Positions 54,915 through 64,000 of a stretch of 64,000 nt of DNA are shown here, piece after piece. The notes beneath the pieces are model-generated. The model had not been told where the DNA came from. It saw only the letters and a list, made by a program, of their open reading frames with translations, and made no database searches. This DNA comes from Dermanyssus gallinae (Eukaryota; Arthropoda; Arachnida; Mesostigmata; Dermanyssidae). Position 1 is the first letter of the stretch. Each line of letters opens with the position of its first letter. The position numbers were made by a program, and so were the translations under genes. Location: positions 1-64,000 of the forward strand of contig QVRM01002114.1 of assembly GCA_003439945.1 (NCBI GenBank). Reading direction: 5' to 3'.

Positions 54915-56520
54915 CGAACGATGACGACGACGACGACGACATTGCTAAATGGGCAATTCGGACTAGACTATTTCTGTCGGGGTTGCATAATGGAGTACTT
55001 ACTAGCAGTTAGTTATTGTCTCACCGGCCGGCTGCCGGTGAGCTGTTATGTTTCTATCCATTTGTTTGTCTTCTCTTGTGTTCTACTCTCTTTGTCTCTC
55101 GCTCTCCCTCTTTCTATAAGAGCTAAAAGTAAAAGATAGACCGAACATTATCATTGTCACTCATGCGTGTGACGCTGGCACGTTCTGCTCTGTTCCGATC
55201 GTATCAGCAGCAAGAGCAGCAGCAGCAGCGGTGGCAGTCGAAAAAGAAAGGGAAGAAAAATAAGACGAGTTCGCCGGCAGCGCTCATTTACGATAAATGC
55301 TTCAGATGAAGTGTCGACTAAGGGTCTGCGTTCGCGCGCGTCTCTGTAAATCTGGTTGAGTGACGTGCTTGCTATGATGCTACTGATGGTGATCATGATA
55401 TGATGATGATGATGATGTCTATAATGACGGAAACAAGGATGGACGGACGGACGGACGGACGGGCGGACGGTCGGTCAGACAGACAAATAGCCCGTCCAGA
55501 CCGAACGTAACAGCAGTAGCACTTGTGACTTCTGTCCCGTCGTCCGTCCGTTCGTCTATCCGTCCTCTCATCCGCATTTCTACTACGTTTCTTTTTAACA
55601 TCCTAATGCTTCTGCTAGTAGAATCTCGGTAGTATCGCAAACACGAATGCAGCATGCCAGATGCTGCTGCTGCTACTGCTGTTGCTGCATGACGATTCAT
55701 TGCCGGTGCTGTTGTTGTTGTTGTCGTTGTCGTTGTTGTCGTTGTTGTTGCTGGTGGCGGTTCGTCCACTGCCCGCTGGGAGAGCTGGAGATCCCAGTGA
55801 CGAGAGACGGCTGCTTCAGTTCACTTTACGGCTGCTGCTGCTGCTGTTGCTGCTCTTGGGGTCGCCGTTGACGACGACGACGCCGGCTTCGCTTCATTAT
55901 AATGACCGCCGTTTTCGTTTGTGCCAGTTGAAGCGGTGTTAGGCGAGACCATCGTGCGTATGATGATTATGATGAAAGTGCTGATGTTATCATCATCATC
56001 ATCATCATTTTGTTGTTGTCGTTGTTGGTTGTTGTTGTTATTGTTGGTGGTGGTGGTGGTGGTGATGTTGTTGTTGTTATTTTGTTATTATGATTGCGAC
56101 GGCTGACTCGACGATCACGGGGGCACAACAAAGAGTGAACGTAACGAAAATGGAATGATGGCTAGAGAGGATAATTGCGACATAACATTTGTGGCTGCAG
56201 CAGCAGCAGCAGCGTGACCACACCGAGCTTAGAGAGAGAAGTGGCGTCGCGCACTTGCTGCTTGCTGGTCTACCGCCGCTGCTCCTGCTGTTAGTCGGGG
56301 TGGTGGTGGTGGTGGTGGTGGTGGCGGTGCAGCCAACGACGACAACGAATAATAATACTTCGAGTACAACTTTGAGTAGTCGTTGTTCTGCTACTGAACG
56401 AGATCGTACGACTTGTTCACTGTCCCCGTCGTCGTTATCGACAGAGCAGTAACAACTACCAGTAACAAATGTTGTTGTTGTTGTCGTCGATGTTGAGCAA
56501 AGCGTCCAAGCCGACTGCAC
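54915..56520. repeat. Cluster of many triplet repeats
   Basis: (GAC)n at 54921-54941, (GCA)n at about 55206-55230, (GACG)n at 55440-55470, (GCT)/(GTT)n at 55660-55760, (CTG)n at 55832-55855, (ATC)n at 55990-56010, (GGT)n at 56046-56062 and 56301-56325, (CAG)n at 56195-56212. The frames across them are poly-Leu, poly-Cys, poly-Thr or poly-Val artefacts. Density and GC content suggest regulatory or first-exon DNA, but this is inference. Confidence 0.8.
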
Positions 56521-59500
56521 TGTAGCCGAGCTTAACTGCTGCGGGAGCTCGTCAAACTGCTAATTGCTGTTGGCCTGTCGTCTCAACTGAACATTCATGA
56601 TACGTTTGGTATCTTTTCATTGAACAACAAAAAAAAAACACATCAAAGCCAACAAGAAAGATCTGAAAACGACTTATAGCCATTATGAACACACATAGGA
56701 CTTTTCATATGAAATAAAAAACGCTGCGGGTTATCTCGTATATGGAAATAGACAGACTCAGTAATATGTGATTACACTATATGTTTCTCTATTAACTTAT
56801 ATGTGTCTTCTTAGCCAACACTTCCCCGCATGTGACTTTTCTTCACGTATTTGCTGAACCACTTGCTGACGGCAACTACGAGCTTCTGAAATGATCAGTG
56901 CTAGACATCATGCATTAGCAGATGAAACGGCTACACGTAGCTACAAGTGGCATCGCCATGTGCAGTCAAGCCCCCTTCCATACGAGCAGAAAAGCTAATT
57001 CATGCCTGCCTGCCGCCCACCCATTAGGAGGATACGCTCGTCTGTAGCGGCTGCAGTGGCGTGGGTGGGTGTTGTTGCCACGGCAACCACAAACAACAGA
57101 CCGGTCATCGCAGGTTCGAGCCGCGGACTCGCTAGTCGTTTCTTTTGTTGGGGCAGGTTTTACATTGGCCTGCTGTTAGATTATGTTGGTGGTCAAAGCA
57201 CACAGAAGTCCATCAACGAAAATGGTGTAACGATGAGAGCAATTAGACGCTATCGTGCCACAAACATCATAGCCTGTTACAAACATTTATCAGAGCGTTA
57301 GACACAAAACCAACTGCGATGCACTCATACGGCCGGCCATATATATGATGAGTGTCCTGATAGAAGGACGAACCAAATGTATATATATATACCTCCTGTA
57401 AGACTAACAGCACACCACAACGAGATGTACTTATGTACATTGCGTTATTTAAGTTGTGAGACAGTCAATTATGTAAATAATGGTGTTCCTCCACTCTACA
57501 CATGCGCCGAGCAAACAACATTTACGGCCAGTGTGCGATGTCATTACGCTCGACAAAGGTAAACGATATACGGTATCAAAACCCGTATCAAAACGACCGG
57601 CTCCGACACCGAGGAGGTGTTAGCAAAGTCGAACGATCTCTGATCGAGCCATTTAGTAAACGGGGAGGGAACCTCAAGGGAGAAAGAGAACGACGGAGGA
57701 TTGACGATGCTCTGGGCATCTAATTGTTACTCAATCATTATCCAATCGTCGCCTGGAGCCAAAACGGTAAGTCAAATAATCAACAGAAGTAGGAGCAGTA
57801 TGAATCGAGAGCACAACTTCTCGATTTGTTGATTTCGTGCAGTTGTGCACAAAATCAACAAGTCGAGGACCATGTCTACAGCAGCTACAAATGCTCTCAT
57901 CATTATCATCATTATGATCCTGCTCGCAAGATTTGGCTGTCTTTCAAAGACTCGACGTGCTTGCTATTCGTAGCTTCAATTTCAGAGATTGTACTTTCGC
58001 GTTTATTGTTTTTGAGCTTAGAATTACGTTCGCTGTCTGCAAGCTAAAGGTGTCCCCAGGCAAATGATGCAAACAAAAAAAAAACAACAGGAGGTATGCA
58101 GATGTTCTCAATTTGCTTTGAAAGCGATGGAAATAACCTATTTACAGCTGTAGTTGGTTAGGTATTACTTTTAGGGCAAAACGTCAAGAGGCCATGTATG
58201 GAAGCTATAACACAAACACTCCCTGAAATTAGAGGAACAAAAACAACACCGGCAAGCATATCAATTAGGAGTTATTCCAATTAAGAGAACGACCAAATAT
58301 GAAAGAAACATTTAGCTTATTTGACTATACTTCAGCTAAAGGAGCAGCAGCAGCAAGATTTGTATAACCTATTCGTTGTTCGACAACAGGATATCTCATA
58401 ATAGATATCATAACAGCGCAGGATATCTCACGTGATTCGCACCGAAGTTACACCAACTACGCAGAATAACTTCAATTTTTTACTTGGTATGAAGCGTACA
58501 GTTGACTGGTTTCGCTCTCACTCTCAGTAAATATATATATATATATATTCTTCTTGCAGCATTAGATGAGAAAGAGCAAACTGTACTCTGCCTCGATGTC
58601 GTCCTCTAATCTCGCAGCTGCAGGAAAAGGTGAATGAGTTCGTGATTGGCTCAGCAATGATAATCGGTGGCTGTGTGGCACCCCGGATACTTTGCCTGCG
58701 TGGCTGCCTGCTTCTTTTCGTGTTGCTGCTGCCTGTGCTCTAACTGTCTGTCGGTTCATCTATTATATATCTAACCTATATGGGGATAGGGTAGCGCGGC
58801 CGGCCAGCGCAATCGTTGTTCCATTTGTAGTAGATCTCTAGCAGGTCAGACATTGCTGGCCGTCTAAAGCACCTTAACGGAAATAATGAAGGTGGCGAGG
58901 GGATTTAGAAAAGAAGAAACAGAAAGAAGTGCAGCATGCCTTTTGCTCGGCCAATGCTACAACAGGCTTTGCCTGCTTTTTGAAATGTGATAATGAGGAC
59001 GCTGCGCGCTGGACAGCCACCTGCCTCTCTCGTGGGCGACACGCAGAGCGTATATTCTATTCCGCTCTCGTGCTGTCTGAGTTCAGCTCTTGTTGTGGAG
59101 TTCAGTCAGTGACTGGATGAGGTAGAAGTGAGTGCGTACCCGCCCTCGTAGAACGAATAGTCCGACGTGAAGACACTCGACAAATCGAATGATATCTCCG
59201 ATGGACAGGCCAACCCTGGCCGAGGTATTCATAAAATATTGTGTGTACAAGATGATGTTACCATATATGTGCAATACTGTGAGCGTTGTTGATAACCTGA
59301 CGAGATTGACGGATCGCTGTTGCCATCGAGTCAGATGATAACGAGAGCCAGACAGGGTGAAGGGAGGCAGTGTTAGAATCTAAAACTTAATCCAGTCATG
59401 TAGCTAGTTAATTAGTCAGTCAACTAGTCAATCAGCCAGACACTCTACAGCATTATCGTGCTGCGAAACACTGCGAATTACTCTGAACCATATAACTGCT

Positions 59501-59828
59501 TTTATATCAAAGTGGATTGTTATATGCTTTAAAAGCTTTCTCATGAGACTCTCGTGAGAAGCTGCTGGAAAGACGTGAGAACCTCAAGAAACTGTTAGAT
59601 ACACTTAAAATTTTACGACATGGCTTGAAGCGTGTTTTTTGAAGCGGACAGACTCTACGCAGAAACAACCGACAAACTCACAATTAAATTGACGCCAAGT
59701 GACAGTTTAGCTGGTGTGTGATTTTCATTTCACAGCAATAACAAAAGTACGATCGTATTTCCACCATAGCCACTTACTTGCGTTTAGATTGGTGGCCAAA
59801 CGCTCTTCGAAATGTAAAAGTGATGTCA

Positions 59829-59883
<55 letters not shown>

Positions 59884-61281
59884 TAGCTTGAGGAAGTGCA
59901 AGGGCGCGATTGATGAAATTTGCCTTCACTTTATCCATATTGCCCAGCTGCGCTGTCGACAGATATCCCCAAATGAATGTAATTCCACATAAGGAATATA
60001 TATATATATATATAGGTGATACTATCGCGCTGTGACAGCCGAGAGATTTAGTCTGCGTGCGAGGTTCCGCTACGCGTGAGTGCTACGCCAAAGCAGACAA
60101 ATTCGGAAACAACAACCAAAGTTTACTTGAGATCCACGATCGGAGCAGTTGGCACCGGGCGGCACGTCATGGTTTTCATGCCGCTCCACGCCGCCGCTTT
60201 CCGTGGTGTCTAGATCATTTAGAGCAACCATTGTGTGGTCATGCTTTACTCCACGAACAATATTTTCAAGTGCTTTGTACTAGAATTGGTCATGCTAAAT
60301 AGTGACGCCAACAAAGTTAATTTATTATATATAGAGTTAAAGCTTATCAAGGCTAAAATCGAGCGAGACACAAAATAAACATTTCAGCTAACTGTGGACT
60401 ACGCATGAGACATTTTATGACTTTTTTTTTTATTTATCACTGTTGCTGCACGAGGTGTCGCCGCCTCGCAGGAGAGGTAAACTTTCATCCACGAATGGCT
60501 TAGGCGAGGCGTTACGAGCAATTGCCGTCAGAAGTGCACATGGAACGATCAGAGACACACGTTCCGGCCAGAAGTTATACGGCGCTACACTTCGCTCAGG
60601 TCAGCAAATAAATGTCAAGTTGTCATTAAACTTCCTTCCCGGACAGCATGAGCACAGCTTTGCTGTCGACTGTGACTGATGCAACTGCATCATCATCATA
60701 CTTCTCTTCCTTTTGTGAAATTGTGACCTTTTCTTTATTTATTGTTGTGACTCGTTTGTTGAAACAAACAATTAAGTAGCTCGGCGATGTTTGCTTTTGA
60801 AAATACTTCCCGAGTGCTTCCCGAATAGTGAGGCGATCTTGCGAGGAACAAGAAGCCCCTAGAAGAACGATATGCAATACTACGAACCGTCGATAGGTAT
60901 GGCTTGGTCTACCCGAGGCCTACTGACTAAAAGAGGGTTCCATTCGCAAACACTAGCCGAGCAACGCAGATAATTCAGCCTAGAAGACAACAGTAGCAGT
61001 GGCGGTCGTGGCGACAACAGCAACCACAGCATGTAAGTAATAAGAACAACAGTGGAATGCAATCATCCGGAAGGAGGCTGCCGAGATCAAGATTGCCAGC
61101 TCTCGATTCGGTCAGAGGTCTGATCTCGATCAAGAATAAAACAAAAACCAACCTCAATCTAGGATGAGCATTCTCTTTGAACTTGTGGGTCATCAATCTT
61201 TTATTGTTGCACGTTCGCATACGAGCTGTCACTACGCCCCACTAACCGGAAGACACGTGAAGAGATGCGCCGGTGACGCAT

Positions 61282-61316
<35 letters not shown>

Positions 61317-61325
61317 GTGACGCAC

Positions 61326-61370
<45 letters not shown>

Positions 61371-61509
61371 TTTGATGAGGTACTGATGACGATTGCTGAG
61401 ACCATCATGATTAAAGACCAGTATTTCGTACACATAATATCCTCTTATAGTTTCACGCCGAAACGGAGTGCAAACCCCGAATACAATTAGTCTCGGGAAT
61501 ATATTCACT
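56521..61509. other. No recognisable gene; microsatellites
   Basis: (TA)n at 57378-57392, 58531-58550, 59831-59865 (followed by (GA)n to 59883), 59997-60014, 61291-61316 and 61335-61368. The last two form a direct duplication of TGACGCAYCACACACAC plus TA array. Open frames such as 60443-60679 have no known motif. Confidence 0.35.
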
Positions 61510-61620
61510 TTTTCGGGCTGACCCTCAGCCAACATTTAACGTCCTCGGGACTGCTTTCGCATTGCTTCGCGAGACGGACCCCATAAATACAAATGTGCAA
61601 CGGTGGGGCTCGAACCCCAC
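61510..61620 (-). mobile_element. tRNA-derived SINE, copy 2, truncated at (TA)n
   Basis: Matches the tail and B box of the SINE at 32166-32350 (shared AAATACAAATGTGCAACGGT on the plus strand). It ends within the B box, TGGGGCTCGAACCCCACCA, exactly where (TA)n (61621-61640) starts, so the tRNA-like 5' half is missing. Confidence 0.8.
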
Positions 61621-62211
61621 CATATATATATATATATATACATAGTGATCGACCCAAAATTTTCTAAAACATGGTTGCTGTGTGTGTCGTCGTCTGGTAT
61701 GTCTGGATGGAGCAGAAACGCCGACCTTGACACTAGGACAAGTTGCGGTCAGAAAACATAAACGACGGAAATACGATACGTCTATCAACAAAAATATAAG
61801 TGCGATGTGCGTAAATATCGAATGGAAACATTGAACAAAAAATAACTGGCAGAACTTGGAACCTGTCATTTTTTTGGCATGCAGCAGCCGAAAATGACTG
61901 TCGCGAATAACATCATAAAATGCACAATTGTGCTAACAAAACAACCTCAAAAGGCAAATAACTAAACGCCAGCGAAGAAATGTCGGCGCCGTGGTATCAG
62001 CAGAAGCAGCAGCAGCAGTGCAAGAGTTTACTGACACCTGCGTACACCTATGGGGGCATGCCCGACCTTTTTGGTTGTCGAGAAGTGGCGGTAGAACATT
62101 AACATTGAGACATTCTGCACACACAAAACAATTTGCGACTACTAACGGTTTGCGATGCTCCGAAATGGCAAGCAATAATAATATGGTCTTGCAGAAAAGT
62201 ACCTAAACAAC

Positions 62212-62385
62212 TTTTTCGGGCTGATTTTCGGCAAACATTTAACTTCCACGGAACTGCTTTTGCATTGTTTCTTGAGATGGACCCCATTAGTACAAATGTG
62301 CAACGGTGGAAATTGAACCTGTGCACCTATCTGTCTCCTCCGGTCGCGAGGCGCACGCGAATGCACCACGCCACAAGGCTTGATG
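62212..62385 (-). mobile_element. tRNA-derived SINE, copy 3
   Basis: Nearly full-length and diverged from the copy at 32166-32350. Shared parts are AACATTTAAC, CAAATGTGCAACGGTGG, CTGTCTCCTCC and GCACCACGCCACAAGGCTTG (A-box side). The B box is damaged (AATTGAACC). No clear target duplication was found. Confidence 0.8.
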
Positions 62386-64000
62386 CTGATAAGAACCTAA
62401 GAAAAAAGACTTAGCAGAAAAGGTTATCTATGGTATCTGCACAACATAACTCCTAGTAGAAGACTCAGTAAAACGCTCCATGCTTGCGGTGACTCAAGCT
62501 CTCAAACAGTTCAGGTTGAATCGAACTGAGCTGCTCGACGTAAACACCAGATTCCACGGATAACTGGAAACGACCGCTGCATGATCTGCTAGTCTCTACA
62601 GATGCTTCATCATAAACTGTTCCAGAAACAGCATAAATAACTGTCGATGTGGCATGCCGTGCTCCTCATAACATGCGATGCGTGTACGAGCGCTGTATTT
62701 CTTACATAGCTAGCTCGCTGACTCCGATTGCAATTTAATATTTTACTAATGTGATATTTATATGTATATATGTAAGCAAAACAGACAATTGGCTCAAACA
62801 TGAAATGAATCAATATTTTCAAGTACTTAAAAGTGTTTATCGTTTCGGTAACAGTGAATTACTACAAAATAAAAATAAATTTAATGTGGTTCCGGCACAA
62901 AATGTAAACTCTGAGATCATGTGGCGCAGGGAAAAGTCGGACGGAAAAGAAAAGGAGTCTTGACGTAGCTGACCGAGGTGTCTGTTGCTGCTTGGGACAG
63001 GGGAGCTGCCACGGAAACGGGCTATCTAGCCGGTTAGTTAGTTCTAGTTACTACTTAGCTGGTGACTTAGTTTGTTTGTCTGTCTATCTATCGTAGAAGG
63101 AAGCGTTGACTTAAGTGTCGTTCTCTGCTGTGACGCAATATAGCTTTACTCTCTGCTGTGCTGGCGACATTCACTAAGTCAGGTCGAAATGGAGCCCCGA
63201 ACACCAACAGTAGCAGCGTTACCGAGGGAAATTCCGCCTGAGATATTCATCCACCGAAACTCTTGCACGATGCACGTCGGCAGTCGTAGAAAGGGCCAAA
63301 TATAACGTCGTTCGAAAACGAAATAAAAATAGAAGCCTACGCGAGAGTCTGATATAAAAATATGTCACCTCACAGGATTGGATCATGTCTGGAGAAAATG
63401 CCGTGCTAATACGCATATTTTATACCGCACAAAGTGTATGCATGAATGTGGATCCACGCAGATATCGAGTAGACTGGTACGTTCGATATGCAAGCGCGCA
63501 AAAAGTATTATTGCTTCGAAGTTGCTAGTAGTTTAGTTAGAGTATAAGTATAATAAAATAATATTGAAAAACACGAATGCAGAGTAGTCCAACGGCCGGC
63601 TGTACAAAGACAATATTGTAAAACGTGAAAACACATTTGCCATTTCCAAAACAAACTTTAAGCCTAGAATAGCATCCCAATAGAGCAAATAGTAGAGCAA
63701 ACAGAGCTAGGGTTTGCAAGAATGAAACCATTAGATCATAACATCATATAAGTAGGTTGCACCGTTTGCACGTTTAAGCAAATATGGTTACGCGGCGTTA
63801 TGTAACCTCGCTTATTATAGTTCTAGCCAAGTGTTCTAGCCATATGTCCTAGCCAAATAAAACAAATTGAGCAAAACGAGGTAGTCCTAACAATTTGTAC
63901 TAACCTATTAGCTTATTTTATTTAGTTAACTGGTTTTAAATGCGCCGCGAGTTTTATTTACGCACGAACACACGCTTACGACACTTCCTGACTTTCTATC
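62386..64000. other. No recognisable gene
   Basis: Spacer with short open frames only. None has a known motif. Confidence 0.45.

Noticed and set aside
55661..55942. Poly-Leu and poly-Cys frames
   Set aside because: Artefacts of (CTG)n/(GTT)n repeats.
61164..61535. Frames containing (Ile-Tyr)n here and at other (TA)n arrays
   Set aside because: They are translations of (TA)n microsatellites.
1..64000. CRISPR arrays, phage or bacterial operons, and LTR retrotransposons
   Set aside because: No regularly spaced repeats with unique spacers, no ribosome-binding-site-linked operons and no paired LTRs were seen.

Overview
The window is eukaryotic nuclear DNA, most likely from an arthropod and plausibly a chelicerate such as a mite or tick. 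The evidence is spliced genes with GT..AG introns, Tc1/mariner copies, several classes of non-LTR retrotransposons (LINEs), tRNA-derived SINEs, and very many (TA)n, (TAA)n and triplet microsatellites. The species is an inference; nothing in the window names it. There are no bacterial operons, CRISPR arrays or rRNA genes.

Three host genes can be supported. (1) 1966-4035 (+): a full-length, intronless DPY-19 family C-mannosyltransferase. (2) 27582-29905 (+): a two-exon protein kinase of the cAMP-dependent (PKA catalytic) type, 353 residues after splicing at GT 28459 / AG 29720. (3) 35725-40925 (-): the last five exons of an SLC7 (LAT / y+LAT type) amino-acid transporter; its first exons, with about the first four membrane segments, were not found. 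The three genes have no evident functional link.

Between them, 7-24 kb is a retrotransposon graveyard. It holds four related LINE copies (called RLE-LINEs here) with reverse transcriptase, a C-terminal CCHC finger and a PD..D restriction-like endonuclease: copy 1 at 8378-11267 (+), copy 2 at 11360-16433 (-, split by a later insertion), copy 3 at 19000-23830 (-) and copy 4 at 17430-17980 (+). Several abut (TAA)n. Copy 3 has a gag-like ORF1 with three CCHC knuckles 38 bases upstream of its zinc-finger/RT ORF, which is unexpected for this endonuclease class. A second LINE type (LINE-B) inserted into the 3' end of copy 2 at 11392-13359, with a 13-bp target duplication and an inverted 5' half (twin priming). 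A retrocopy of ribosomal protein eL41 (RPL41), with an intact 25-codon reading frame and a 15-bp target duplication, sits inside copy 3 at 19601-19961.

From 24 to 47.8 kb there are further LINE fragments, three mariner remnants (5.6, 32.4 and 40.1 kb), a 412-bp MITE at 37437-37848 and a SINE with an 18-bp target duplication at 32166-32350. From 47.8 to 64 kb I see no recognisable gene: two SINE copies, triplet-repeat clusters (48.6, 54.9-56.5 kb), an unassigned GC-rich block (49.1-50.6 kb) and many (TA)n arrays.
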